Source: an uncultured Granulosicoccus sp.
GTDB taxonomy: Bacteria > Pseudomonadota > Gammaproteobacteria > Granulosicoccales > Granulosicoccaceae
Assembly: GCA_947492525.1 (NCBI GenBank)
Contig: CANLNQ010000003.1
Location: 62,001 to 126,000, forward strand
DNA length: 64,000 nucleotides
Direction: 5' to 3'
The notes under the pieces were generated by a model, which did no database searches, was not told the origin of the DNA, and worked only from the letters and a program-made list of their open reading frames with translations. Positions 26,245-36,409 of this stretch are shown here, in pieces. The stretch's first letter is position 1; each line of letters opens with the position of its first letter. The translations under genes and the position numbers were made by a program.

Positions 26245-26262
26245 ACCGCTCTGGTGAGCGGT
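26245..26262 (+). other. hairpin just upstream of the alpha/beta hydrolase start
   Basis: ACCGCTC-TGGT-GAGCGGT forms a 7-bp stem with a 4-nt loop. It can extend through TCATC/GATGA with a two-base bulge. It ends 11 bp before the ATG at 26274 and has no T-run, so its role is unclear. Confidence 0.45.
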
Positions 26263-26273
26263 ATGATGAGAGC

Positions 26274-27212
26274 ATGCGAAGCGAACGCGAACGTCTTCAC
26301 GAGCTGATCGGCGGCTGGCCTCTGCCCCTGGCGATCGAGTCGGATGACGACCAGGGCAGCCACACGAGGCGGCTCAGCGAGTCCAGCGCCATGGTGACGG
26401 AGCGCCTTCAGTTACCTGTCACACGACGAACCGCCAATGCACCAGCGGAGCGGATTCCAGCGATCCTGTGCAGACCCGTTGGCGAGGGGCCTTTTCCTGT
26501 CGTGCTGTATTGCCACGCCCATGGCAACAATTATTCCATTGGCAAGGAGGAACTGTTGAGCGGCAGGCCGGCTTTACGTGAAGGTCCTTACGCGCGCGCC
26601 CTGGTAGAGCGGGACATGGCTGTGCTGGCCGTGGATCTTCCATGTTTCGGCGAGCGTTGTGGTGATACTGAGTCTGCCTTGAGCAAATCCCTGCTGTGGC
26701 AGGGGGATACCCTGTTTGGCACCATGTTGCGAGAACTGGCCAGTGCCATAGATTGGTTGGATGGCAGGCAGGAACTGGACGCTACCAGAGTGGCAACTTT
26801 CGGGATTTCGATGGGGGCAACGCTCGCCTGGTGGCTGGCGGCACTGGACGAGCGAGTGCTGGCCGTGGCGGAGATATGCTGTCTTGCGGATCTGCAGACG
26901 CTTGTCGATCTTGGCGCACATGACGAGCATGGCATCTACATGACGGTTCCCGGACTGCTTGCACACTTCAGCACGGCTGATATTGCGAGCTTGATCGTAC
27001 CCCGGCCGCATCTGTGTGCGGTGGGTGAACTGGATTCACTGACGCCGCCCTCAGCCGTCGCAGCAGTTGCCGGGTCACTGGCCATCGCCTACGAACAAGC
27101 CGGATATCCGCATGGCTGGCAATTGCTGGTAGAGCCTGGCAGCGGCCATGTGGAAACGCCGAAGATGCGCAAGAGCGCACTGGACTTTCTGCAGAAGTAC
27201 CTCGTCGGTTGA
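26274..27212 (+). CDS. alpha/beta hydrolase (dienelactone-hydrolase-like)
   Basis: This 312-residue cytoplasmic hydrolase has LYCHAHGNNYSIGKEEL near the oxyanion hole, nucleophile elbow GISMG (about residue 183), acid GELDSLTPP and histidine GSGHVET. This gives a complete Ser-Asp-His triad. No signal peptide is visible. The substrate is unknown, probably an ester. It starts 64 bp after the GGDEF-EAL stop; cotranscription is possible across the intervening hairpin. Confidence 0.8.
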   Translation: MRSERERLHELIGGWPLPLAIESDDDQGSHTRRLSESSAMVTERLQLPVTRRTANAPAERIPAILCRPVGEGPFPVVLYCHAHGNNYSIGKEELLSGRPALREGPYARALVERDMAVLAVDLPCFGERCGDTESALSKSLLWQGDTLFGTMLRELASAIDWLDGRQELDATRVATFGISMGATLAWWLAALDERVLAVAEICCLADLQTLVDLGAHDEHGIYMTVPGLLAHFSTADIASLIVPRPHLCAVGELDSLTPPSAVAAVAGSLAIAYEQAGYPHGWQLLVEPGSGHVETPKMRKSALDFLQKYLVG

Positions 27213-27426
27213 GCTTGGCAAGGCCCTGACGACAAATTGTTTCAAAATTGATTCACTTCCGTCGCGATAGGCGTTATCCTGCTCAGAAAGGTGCCGTGGA
27301 TTCACTACGGTTAAGACCGTTCTGATAAAGTTACCGGCCTGCCATAAGGTGGTTCGCAGCCGCTTTGAATGCAGATGCCATGTCTCGGCAACCGAAATCA
27401 CACAGGTGAGTCACGTTTAGCAGATT

Positions 27427-28458
27427 ATGTCCAAGTCATTGAAATTTGCAGCTGTCGGTATCGATCACCGTCATATCTTCGGTCAGATCCAGAACATGCT
27501 GGATGTGGGTGGCGAGTTCGTGGGCTGGTGGACAGAGGGCGAACCAGAGACGCTGAGTGGCTTTGTCAAGCGCTTCGGTGATCAGCAGCGCGTGGCTGAA
27601 CTGGATGCGCTGCTGGACGATGACGGCATTGATCTGATTCTCATTGCCGCGATCCCTCGGAACCGTGCCGAACTGGCTATCAAGGCCATGGAAAGTGGCA
27701 AGGATGTCATGGTGGACAAACCCGGATGCACAAGCCTCGATCAACTCAAGGCGATTGAAGAATGTGTCCAGCGAACGGGAAGAATCTGGTCAATCGATTT
27801 CTCCGAACGCTTTGAAGTGGCCAGTGTGACAAAAGCTGCTGCTCTGGTGCAGGAAGGCGCCATCGGTAAGGTCATTCAGACGCTTGGCATGGGGCCTCAC
27901 CGACTCAACAGGCCAAGCCGGCCTGACTGGTTCTTCGACCGCGCCAGCTATGGCGGCATTCTTTGCGATATCGGCTCCCACCAGATCGATCAATTTCTGT
28001 ATTTCACAGGTAGCACGGATGCCGAGATACGTCTGGCAACGGTAGGCAACTATGCGAATCCCGATGACAAGGGCCTGCAGGACTTCGGTGAGATTGCCCT
28101 GCAGAGCGAGCATGGGCACGCCTATATACGCGTTGACTGGTATACACCGGATGCACTGCCAACCTGGGGTGACGGACGACTGACCATACTCGGTACGGAA
28201 GGCTATATCGAATTGCGCAAATATGTCGATGTTGCCAGAGATGATGCGATTGACAATCTGTATCTGGTCAATGGTACGCGCCACGAGAAGATCGATTGCA
28301 GCGATGCGGGTTATCCGTATTTCCAGAATCTGCGCAACGACATCGAGAACCGAACCGAGACGGCAATGCCGCAGGCCCACGCCTTCAAGGTGACGGAGCT
28401 GGCGCTGAAGGCGCAATTGCTGGCTGAACAGGCACACCCTGAAGGTCGCTGGGGCTGA
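27427..28458 (+). CDS. Gfo/Idh/MocA-family dehydrogenase 1
   Basis: This 343-residue NAD(P)-dependent sugar-type oxidoreductase has an N-terminal Rossmann domain (KFAAVGIDHRHIFGQIQ), the MVDKPGCTS segment carrying the family EKP-like lysine, and a C-terminal alpha/beta domain with CDIGSHQIDQF. The glycine-rich loop is unusual, GIDHRH rather than GxGxxG. It is first in a seven-gene plus-strand cluster. It presumably oxidises a sugar, inositol or derivative brought in by the adjacent importer. Confidence 0.85.
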   Translation: MSKSLKFAAVGIDHRHIFGQIQNMLDVGGEFVGWWTEGEPETLSGFVKRFGDQQRVAELDALLDDDGIDLILIAAIPRNRAELAIKAMESGKDVMVDKPGCTSLDQLKAIEECVQRTGRIWSIDFSERFEVASVTKAAALVQEGAIGKVIQTLGMGPHRLNRPSRPDWFFDRASYGGILCDIGSHQIDQFLYFTGSTDAEIRLATVGNYANPDDKGLQDFGEIALQSEHGHAYIRVDWYTPDALPTWGDGRLTILGTEGYIELRKYVDVARDDAIDNLYLVNGTRHEKIDCSDAGYPYFQNLRNDIENRTETAMPQAHAFKVTELALKAQLLAEQAHPEGRWG

Positions 28459-28463
28459 GCACA

Positions 28464-29561
28464 ATGGCAACCGTGAGCAAGCAACCATTGCGCGTTGCCA
28501 TCATCGGCGCTGGCATCGGCCGAGAACATCTGTCTGCCTATCTCGAGCTGCCAGAGTTTTTTGTTGTCAAGACCGTTTGCGATCTGGATGAACAACGAGC
28601 GCAAAGCATCATCGCCGGGGCTGACATTGCTGTCAGTGGTGATCTGGCAGCCACCCTGAACGATGACAACATCGATATCATCGATGTCTGTCTGCCGCCG
28701 CATCTGCACTTCGATACCGCACTGGCCGCTCTCGAGAGCGGCAAGCACGTGGTCTGTGAGAAACCTCTGGTGAACTCACTGGCGCAGGCAGATCAACTGA
28801 TAGCAGCCAGTGAACGAACAGGACGTGGCATCACGCCGGTGTTCCAGTACCGTTATGGCCCGGCGATGCAGCAACTGCAAGCGCTTATCGATGCGGGTCT
28901 GACCGGCAAGGCCTATATGGCCAGTCTGGAAACACACTGGAACCGTGATGCCGATTACTACGCCATCGACTGGCGCGGCACCTGGGACGGCGAACGTGGC
29001 GGTGCGGTCCTGGGCCACGCCATACACAATCACGATCTGCTGACTCATGTGCTGGGGCCGGTTGCGCGTCTGTCGGCCACCTGCGCGACTCGTGTCAACG
29101 CGATAGAAACCGAGGACTGTGCAGCCGTCATGTTCGAGATGCAGAGTGGGGCTCTGGCGACCAGTTCGGTGACGTTGGGCGCAGCAAACGATACGTCCAG
29201 GCTGAGGTTCTGTTTCGAAGGCTTGACGGCAACCAGCGGCACGGCTCCCTATGCACCTGCTGCGGACCCCTGGGAATTCCAGGCCCGTGCGCCGCTGCAA
29301 CAAGCTGCCATTGACGAAGTGCTGGCCGCGGTGGTGCCTTCGGCTTCGGGGTTTACCGGATTCTTCGAGGCTCTGCACGCGGCGTTGAATGGCCGCCCGG
29401 GTCGTGAAGTGTTGTTACAGGATGGGCGTCGATCACTCGAACTGGTCAGCGCCATCTATCATTCGTCGCAGTCGGGTGCGCGAGTGAGTTTGCCACTCGG
29501 GCCCGATGATGCAGTGTACGAAAGCTGGGTACCCCGGCTTCAAGGCAGGAACGCGACGTAA
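28464..29561 (+). CDS. Gfo/Idh/MocA-family dehydrogenase 2
   Basis: This 365-residue oxidoreductase has a canonical Rossmann motif VAIIGAGIGREHL, the diagnostic CEKPLVNSLAQ with the catalytic-site lysine, and the GGAVLGHAIHNHDLL histidine region. It follows dehydrogenase 1 after 5 bp. The pair may act on successive steps, or on different epimers, of one imported carbohydrate. Confidence 0.88.
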   Translation: MATVSKQPLRVAIIGAGIGREHLSAYLELPEFFVVKTVCDLDEQRAQSIIAGADIAVSGDLAATLNDDNIDIIDVCLPPHLHFDTALAALESGKHVVCEKPLVNSLAQADQLIAASERTGRGITPVFQYRYGPAMQQLQALIDAGLTGKAYMASLETHWNRDADYYAIDWRGTWDGERGGAVLGHAIHNHDLLTHVLGPVARLSATCATRVNAIETEDCAAVMFEMQSGALATSSVTLGAANDTSRLRFCFEGLTATSGTAPYAPAADPWEFQARAPLQQAAIDEVLAAVVPSASGFTGFFEALHAALNGRPGREVLLQDGRRSLELVSAIYHSSQSGARVSLPLGPDDAVYESWVPRLQGRNAT

Positions 29562-29679
29562 GGCTCGACGCTGTACGACGCAAGAGGTTTTACAGGAAAG
29601 GTCTGGTACACAAGAAAAGATTCAGAAATCCAGACCCTTTCCCGGCAATGACACCATTGGAGAACGGAGAGACGTGACG

Positions 29680-30960
29680 ATGAAATTCAGAAAGAATGTG
29701 GTAGCACAACTGGTACTGCTGGCCTCTTTGGGCACCGCGGCCAGCTTCACTCAGGCACAGGAACTTCGGTTCATGTGTTCGACCGACGGCGATGAGTGCG
29801 AGGTTCTCGATGACCTGATCACGCGGTTTGAACAGGAAAATGAGGGTGTGGATATCACCGTCGATATCGTGCCTTACAAATCCATTCAGGAGAACCTGCC
29901 GGTGCAGCTGGCAGCTGGTAGCGGACCGGATATTGCCAAGGTCACCGATCTGGGCGGCCTGTCGCAGTACTATCTCGACATCTCTCCCTATATTGATGCA
30001 GATTACTGGGAGCAATCCTTCGGTGACATTCTGAACTGGTATCGCAAGAGCCCCGAAGATAAAGGCATCTACGGAATGCATTCGCAGTTGACCATCACCG
30101 GCGGCTACATCAATCGCACCTTGTTCGATCAGGCTGAAGTCGAGCCGCCAGCCGCGGATGCGAGCTGGGAAGAGTGGGCCGAGGCGGTGGCCGCAGTGGC
30201 GGAAGCAACGGAAACGCCTTATCTGATGGCCATGGATCGTTCGGGTCACCGTATTGCAGGTCCGGCAATCTCCGATGGCGCGAAGCTGTTTGCCGATGAC
30301 GGCACGCCGGCACTGGTTGATGAGGGCTTTACCCGTTTCGTCACGAAATTCGTCGAATGGAACAACAACGGCACCATGCTCAGAGATGTCTGGGCGGGTA
30401 CCGGTGGTGATACCTACCAGGATGCTTCGCAGGAGTTCATTTCCGGTTCGCTGGTCTACTACTATTCAGGAAGCTGGCAAGTGGGCAAGTTCGATAACGA
30501 AATCGGCGATGCCTTCGACTGGCAGGTTGTCGGAACACCCTGTGGTGAGGTCGCCTGTTCCGGCATGCCCGGTGGCGCCGGTATCGTCGGATTCAGCACC
30601 ACCGAACATCCGGAGATCGTCGGCAAATTGCTGGACTATCTGGCACAGGAAGACAACTATGCCGAGCTGACAGCCCGAACCCGCAATATCCCTGCGCATG
30701 CTGCGGTTGCCGCCAAAGGTGTTGACTATGAAGGTGCATCGGCGCCGGCAGCGGCTGCCCTGAACGCCTGGGGTCAGCAGGTCGAGAAGATCTCTCCGGT
30801 GGCTTACGCTTATCAAGGCTACAAGCATAATCGCGCCATGTTCGGCATCACCATGTCTCGCGTGTCTCAGGCCATCGTGGGTGAGCTGTCCATTGAAGAG
30901 GCCATGGAACGAGCGACGGCGGATCTCGAGCAGACCATGTCCGAAGTCGACGCCAAGTAA
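29680..30960 (+). CDS. family-1 sugar-type periplasmic binding protein
   Basis: This 426-residue protein has a signal peptide ending SFTQAQ-ELRF. Family-1 carbohydrate receptor segments include LITRFEQENEGVDITVDIVPY and VQLAAGSGPDIAKVTD. Two cysteines in CSTDGDEC and two in CGEVAC could form disulfides. ATG at 29680 has GGAGA upstream and starts the signal peptide; the earlier in-frame start at 29506 lies in the previous gene. It binds the cluster's unknown sugar-like ligand. Confidence 0.88.
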   Translation: MKFRKNVVAQLVLLASLGTAASFTQAQELRFMCSTDGDECEVLDDLITRFEQENEGVDITVDIVPYKSIQENLPVQLAAGSGPDIAKVTDLGGLSQYYLDISPYIDADYWEQSFGDILNWYRKSPEDKGIYGMHSQLTITGGYINRTLFDQAEVEPPAADASWEEWAEAVAAVAEATETPYLMAMDRSGHRIAGPAISDGAKLFADDGTPALVDEGFTRFVTKFVEWNNNGTMLRDVWAGTGGDTYQDASQEFISGSLVYYYSGSWQVGKFDNEIGDAFDWQVVGTPCGEVACSGMPGGAGIVGFSTTEHPEIVGKLLDYLAQEDNYAELTARTRNIPAHAAVAAKGVDYEGASAPAAAALNAWGQQVEKISPVAYAYQGYKHNRAMFGITMSRVSQAIVGELSIEEAMERATADLEQTMSEVDAK

Positions 30961-31029
30961 GGACCAGCGATACCTTTCGCACCAGGCCATCGGAAGAGGG
31001 CATGGAGCGCGAAGGGATTCTGATGCAAG

Positions 31030-31064
31030 CAAGCGTTGCCGTGATGGATAAACGGCAGCGCTTG
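31030..31064 (+). other. intercistronic stem-loop after the sugar-binding-protein gene
   Basis: Arms CAAGCGTTGCCGT (31030-31042) and ACGGCAGCGCTTG (31052-31064) form a 13-bp stem with one wobble and a 9-nt loop. It is the third binding-protein/permease junction in the window with such a structure. Confidence 0.78.
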
Positions 31065-31087
31065 TGCGTCTGTACCGGAGCAAAGAC

Positions 31088-32056
31088 ATGGCTAGAATGA
31101 TCAGTTACTGCATGCGGATCATCGAGATTCCGATGCTGTATCTGCAGAAGCGATTGGGTATATCCAGGCTGGCCTGGGTGTTTCTGCTACCGAATCTGTT
31201 GTTGTTCGGCCTGTTTGCCTTTCTGCCTGTTGTACTCAATTTCGTGTACGCAATGACCGGCAGCGACCAGATTCTGCTGCAGGACCGCACCTTCGTGGGC
31301 ATGGGTAACTACCAGACGCTGACCAGCTGCGAAGATTTTCTCGATCCCAATTCATGCCGTGACGATCTGTTCTGGCGAGCGGTCTACAACACCATCTGGT
31401 TCGTTCTGTTGCAAGTGGGGTTCATGGTCGGTTTTGCCCTGCTGACCGCACTGATGCTGAACAGCAAGATCAGGGCGCGGGGTTTCTTTCGCAGTGTCTT
31501 CTTCTTTCCAGTGCTCCTGTCGCCAGTGGTCGTGGCACTGATCTGGAAATGGATTCTCCAGCGTGAGGGTCTTGCCAATGCCGCACTGGAAGGCATGGGT
31601 TTCGATACCATCAACTGGTTGCTGGACCGGCACTGGGCTTTCTTCTGGTCAGTCTTCATTTCGGTGTGGGCGCATATGGGGTTCTACACATTGATTCTGC
31701 TGGCCGGCCTGCAGGCTATCCCGCGCGATGTCTATGAGGCGGCAAGCATGGATGCGGCCTCACCGTTCAGGACCTTTCGACGAATCACCCTGCCACTGCT
31801 GATGCCGACGATGATCGTGGTTCTGGTGCTGTCGCTGATCAAGAGCGTGCAGACCTTTGATGAAGTCTATGCCTTCACCGGTGGCGGCCCGGGATCTGCC
31901 ACGACCTTGCTGATCCAGTATGTCTATGAAACAGGCTTTGCCGGAACGCCGCGCCTGTTCGGTCTGGCCTCGGCAGCGTCCATCCTGCTGGCCATCGTAC
32001 TGGTCATACTGACTTTTCTGCAACTGTGGGCCAGCCGGAGGAATGTCAATGGCTAA
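31088..32056 (+). CDS. sugar-type ABC permease (MalF-like)
   Basis: This 322-residue inner-membrane permease has the docking loop YEAASMDAASPFRTFRRITLP and the downstream YAFTGGGPGSATTLLIQY. GGAG at 31077-31080 lies 8 bp before the ATG at 31088, so this start is used instead of 31064. Its 3' end overlaps the next permease and carries that gene's ribosome-binding site. Confidence 0.9.
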   Translation: MARMISYCMRIIEIPMLYLQKRLGISRLAWVFLLPNLLLFGLFAFLPVVLNFVYAMTGSDQILLQDRTFVGMGNYQTLTSCEDFLDPNSCRDDLFWRAVYNTIWFVLLQVGFMVGFALLTALMLNSKIRARGFFRSVFFFPVLLSPVVVALIWKWILQREGLANAALEGMGFDTINWLLDRHWAFFWSVFISVWAHMGFYTLILLAGLQAIPRDVYEAASMDAASPFRTFRRITLPLLMPTMIVVLVLSLIKSVQTFDEVYAFTGGGPGSATTLLIQYVYETGFAGTPRLFGLASAASILLAIVLVILTFLQLWASRRNVNG

Positions 32057-33113
32057 GGCGTTTGCGTTTCTCACTCGCACACGAGGGCGTGGTGACGGCA
32101 GCCAACGACTGCACTGGACCGACTGGTTCACCTATGGCTACCTGTTCCTGGGCGTATTGCTCATGTTCGGCCCGGTCATCTGGCTGGTCATGTCATCGTT
32201 CAAGACCGATGCCGAGCTGAACAATTTTCCGCCGCGTTTCCTGCCCTATGCGCAGGAGACCGTGATGCTCGATGGTTACGATAAACCGCTACCCCTGTTC
32301 AACATCACCGAAGGTGAACTGGCAGGTACACAGATGGCGCAAGTGCGACGAGTGGGGATCGTGTCGCAGATGGTGGCGCTTGATGCTCCGGATGAGATCG
32401 TCAAGATCAAGGTGAAGGAACGTGAACCGGTGGAGCAGTTGTCTCTTGCCTGGGAGAACTACACGGACCTGTTCGAGCGCTTCAATTTCCTGCAGTTTCT
32501 CTGGAACAGCACATTCATCACCATCACTGCCACGATCATCATGCTGCTGGTCAACTCGATGGCGGCATTTGCCCTGTCCAAATACGAGTTTCGCGGTCGC
32601 ACGGTTGTATTGGCGATGATCATCGGTACGCTGATGATCCCCCAGACCGTTGTGCTGGTGCCGCTGTTTCTGGTTGTCAGGGAAATGGGCATGATCAATT
32701 CACTGTGGGGTGTGATCATTCCGGGAGCGGCAACGCCGACCGGGGTGTTCCTGTTGCGACAGTACATGCTCACGATTCCGGACGAAATCCTGGACGCGGC
32801 TCGCATGGACAAGGCCAGTGAATGGAAGATCTACTGGCGGATAATATTGCCCTTGAGTGCACCGGCAATTGCCGTACTGGCGATACTGGCCATCATGTGG
32901 CGCTGGAATGATTTCCTGTGGCCTCTGATCGTCTTGTCGCGCACCGAGAACTTCACGTTGCAGCTGGCCTTGAACAGTTTCCAGGGCGAGATGCAGACCC
33001 AGTGGAGCAGTCTGCTGGCGATGACGGTATTGACCCTTCTACCCATCGCGGTGGTATTCGCCTTCCTGCAGAAGTACATCGCCACCGGTATTGCATCCAC
33101 GGGTGGCAAGTAA
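32049..33113 (+). CDS. sugar-type ABC permease (MalG-like) with periplasmic insertion
   Basis: This 354-residue permease has the docking loop LDAARMDKASEWKIYWRIILP. GGAGG at 32037-32041 gives good spacing to ATG 32049 but is too close to ATG 32043. Between TM1 and TM2 there is an extra ~65-residue hydrophilic segment (residues ~67-133) absent from the shortest MalG-type permeases. Similar insertions occur in alpha-glucoside-type AglG permeases. The protein forms the second channel half. Confidence 0.88.
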   Translation: MAKAFAFLTRTRGRGDGSQRLHWTDWFTYGYLFLGVLLMFGPVIWLVMSSFKTDAELNNFPPRFLPYAQETVMLDGYDKPLPLFNITEGELAGTQMAQVRRVGIVSQMVALDAPDEIVKIKVKEREPVEQLSLAWENYTDLFERFNFLQFLWNSTFITITATIIMLLVNSMAAFALSKYEFRGRTVVLAMIIGTLMIPQTVVLVPLFLVVREMGMINSLWGVIIPGAATPTGVFLLRQYMLTIPDEILDAARMDKASEWKIYWRIILPLSAPAIAVLAILAIMWRWNDFLWPLIVLSRTENFTLQLALNSFQGEMQTQWSSLLAMTVLTLLPIAVVFAFLQKYIATGIASTGGK

Positions 33114-33148
33114 TGATAGAACCGACAAGACTGACGAGTTTCTGAACC

Positions 33149-34236
<1,088 letters not shown>

Positions 34237-34240
<4 letters not shown>

Positions 34241-34725
34241 GTCTGCAAGGGTTGAGTGATCAGGACGTTCTCGAGCAGATTGCAGCCCAGGAAGGTCGAT
34301 TGGTATTTGACAGCTTCAGCCTGGAACTGGCCCATGCAATCGGTATGGATCTGATGGCAGTCGGCCGGCAACGGTCACTGCCGATCGCCATCGATATCAC
34401 GCGCAACGCTCAGTGTCTGTTTCATGCAGCTCTCGACGGCGCAACGCAAGACAACGCACAGTGGATTCAGCGCAAGATGAAGGTGGTACAGCGCTTCGGC
34501 CACAGTTCCTTGTACATGGGGGCACTGTGCCGTGTGAAGGGGGTGAGTCTTGAGGAAAAATATCAATTGCCTTTGAACGAATACGCACCTCATGGCGGCG
34601 CTTTTCCCGTGACGCTGAAAGAGTCCGGAGTGATCGGATCCGTCACGGTATCCGGCTTGCCACAGATCGAGGATCACGAATTGGTGGTTTCGGTTCTGGA
34701 AAGCCGTCTGTCAGCCGGCGCTTGA
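34237..34725 (+). CDS. UPF0303-family protein
   Basis: This 162-residue cytoplasmic protein of the UPF0303/heme-degrading-domain-like superfamily has the conserved FGHSSLYMG, YAPHGGAFPVTL and GVIGSVTVSGLPQIEDH. The biochemical role of UPF0303 is not established to my knowledge. Tight ATGA coupling to the importer ATPase argues for a function in metabolism of the imported compound. It ends the cluster. Confidence 0.88.
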
Positions 34726-34748
34726 CAGTGCATTGAGGCATCAAGCCG

Positions 34749-34772
34749 AGGCAGCTCATGGACGAGCTGCCT
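34749..34772. terminator. hairpin at the UPF0303/DMT convergent junction
   Basis: Perfect 9-bp arms AGGCAGCTC (34749-34757) and GAGCTGCCT (34764-34772) surround a 6-nt loop. They overlap the DMT gene's stop codon. No T-run flanks either side, so it is a candidate bidirectional terminator only. Confidence 0.4.
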
Positions 34773-35616
34773 TGAGTTGAGAGTGCTGACCCAGCCATAC
34801 ACTGAACAGCACCAGCGCTATGCCCGTCATCTGAATCGCATGAAGGTTCTGCTGGAGCAGAATCCAGCCAAGAAAGACGGCTGAGATCGGGCTCAGCAAG
34901 GCCAGTGGGGTTACCGTTGAGGGGTTGAGCCTGGCGATACCTCTGAACCACAGAAAATAGGTCAGCGCTCCTCCGAACAGTCCCAGATAGCTGAATCCGA
35001 TCAGATGCTCGGTGGACATGACGGGCAAGGGGGGCTCCAGCCAGAGCGCGGCTGGCAGCAATAGCAGGCCGCCTGCGAGCAGTTGCCAGGCGGTGAAGCT
35101 CAGCGCAGATACCGGCGGTTGCCATTTGCGCACGAGTACCGTGCCGAGTGCCATGGACACAGCACCGCCCAGCGCGGCCAGCAGGCCGATCCGATCCAGT
35201 GACAGTTCGCCGACCAGGGTGATCAGGGCGACACCCAGAATGCCACCGAAGCCTGCCAGCAACGCCAGGCGCGTGACCGGCTGATCGAGCAAGGCTCTGC
35301 ATAACAGCAAGACCACCAGCGGTTGAATCGCACCCACAGTGGCAGCCACACCGCCCGGCAGACGATAGGCTGCGATGAACAGCAACCACCAGAAGAGCGA
35401 AAAGTTCAAGGCGCCGAGAATCAGGGAGCGCACTATCCAGATACCGCCGGGCAGCTTGCGTGTCAGGATCAACAAGAGCACGCCTGCAGGTAGCGCCCGA
35501 AGCATCGCAGCGGTCAGGGGATACCCCTGTGGCAGCAACTCGGTGGTCACCAGATAGGTACTCCCCCAGAGGGTCGGTGCCAGGGCGGTGAGTGTGAGGT
35601 CCAGATTACGTGACAT
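34756..35616 (-). CDS. EamA/DMT-family transporter, PecM-like
   Basis: This 286-residue protein has ten predicted TM helices in two EamA repeats (first ~5-130, second ~145-275), with LAPTLWGSTYLVTTELLP at the N-terminus. Such proteins export small metabolites. It is transcribed divergently from a MarR regulator across a region with two identical-type palindromes, the arrangement of pecM/pecS pairs. The exported substrate is unknown. Confidence 0.87.
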   Translation of the reverse strand: MSRNLDLTLTALAPTLWGSTYLVTTELLPQGYPLTAAMLRALPAGVLLLILTRKLPGGIWIVRSLILGALNFSLFWWLLFIAAYRLPGGVAATVGAIQPLVVLLLCRALLDQPVTRLALLAGFGGILGVALITLVGELSLDRIGLLAALGGAVSMALGTVLVRKWQPPVSALSFTAWQLLAGGLLLLPAALWLEPPLPVMSTEHLIGFSYLGLFGGALTYFLWFRGIARLNPSTVTPLALLSPISAVFLGWILLQQNLHAIQMTGIALVLFSVWLGQHSQLKAARP

Positions 35617-35654
35617 GAGCCACTCCGATCAAGGAATCAGTACAGAGGTGTATA

Positions 35655-35672
35655 TATCTTGAGGTCAAGATA
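35655..35672. promoter_or_regulatory. palindromic operator 1 of the MarR/DMT pair
   Basis: TATCTTGA-GG-TCAAGATA is a perfect 18-bp inverted repeat (8+2+8), close to the DMT gene start. It is the size and symmetry expected for a MarR dimer. Confidence 0.82.
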
Positions 35673-35681
35673 AATGGCAAG

Positions 35682-35699
35682 TATCTTGATGTCAAGATA
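35682..35699. promoter_or_regulatory. palindromic operator 2 of the MarR/DMT pair
   Basis: TATCTTGA-TG-TCAAGATA has the same 8-bp arms as operator 1, with centres 27 bp apart. It lies nearer the marR gene. Both palindromes are followed by AAAT. Confidence 0.82.
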
Positions 35700-35769
35700 A
35701 ATCGATGGTGAAACAGTGTCGTTTGTCGCAATCCGCTTGTACCGTCGACCCTCTGCTATATTCCACACC

Positions 35770-36255
35770 ATGGACGCAGTGGACAAGATAATCAGTCAAT
35801 GGGAGAAAGAGAGGCCGGATCTCGATGTCAGCGCCATGGCACCCGTCGGGCGCCTGAGTGTGGTTGCGCATCACTTCTCTCGGCAGATGGGCAAGGTATT
35901 CACCAGACACGGTCTCAATTCGGCCGGTTTCGATGTGCTGGCAACCCTGCGTCGCTCGCCGCCGCCCCATGCCCTGACGGCGGGTGAGTTGATGGAATCG
36001 ATGATGATCACCTCGGGCACGATGACAAATCGTATCGACCAGTTGGTCAAGGCTGGCCATGTGGTGCGCAAATCCGATGCAAGCGATGCCAGACGCATTC
36101 TTGTCAAGCTGACCCCCAAGGGCAAGCGCCTCATCGACAAGGCCGTGACAGAACATGTGGTGAATCAGGCTACGTTGCTCGAGAGCCTGGATGAATCAGA
36201 ACGAGAGACACTTGACCACTTGCTGCGCAAGTTGCTGGCATCGCGCTCGTCGTGA
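35770..36255 (+). CDS. MarR-family regulator, PecS-like
   Basis: This 161-residue winged-helix repressor begins MDAVDKIISQWEKERPDLD, an N-terminal helix of the PecS-type MarR subgroup. The core MarR segment follows (FDVLATLRRSPPPHALTAGELMESMMITSGTMTNRIDQLVKAGHV, then the DARRILVKLTPKG wing). ATG at 35770 is chosen; an upstream GTG at 35716 lies next to the operators. It probably represses itself and the divergent DMT exporter. Confidence 0.88.
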   Translation: MDAVDKIISQWEKERPDLDVSAMAPVGRLSVVAHHFSRQMGKVFTRHGLNSAGFDVLATLRRSPPPHALTAGELMESMMITSGTMTNRIDQLVKAGHVVRKSDASDARRILVKLTPKGKRLIDKAVTEHVVNQATLLESLDESERETLDHLLRKLLASRSS

Positions 36256-36409
36256 ATTACCGTGGATGATGGCCCCTGATGAAAGGGCAAGGGGTGCGGA
36301 AAAAGGCTGGCTGTCTCTTCTGCACACCGAATGTAACACTCGGATTACCCTTGAATATCAGGGATTGCAGTACCCCGGAGAGACTCATGCATGAGAATAG
36401 TGGATTCTC

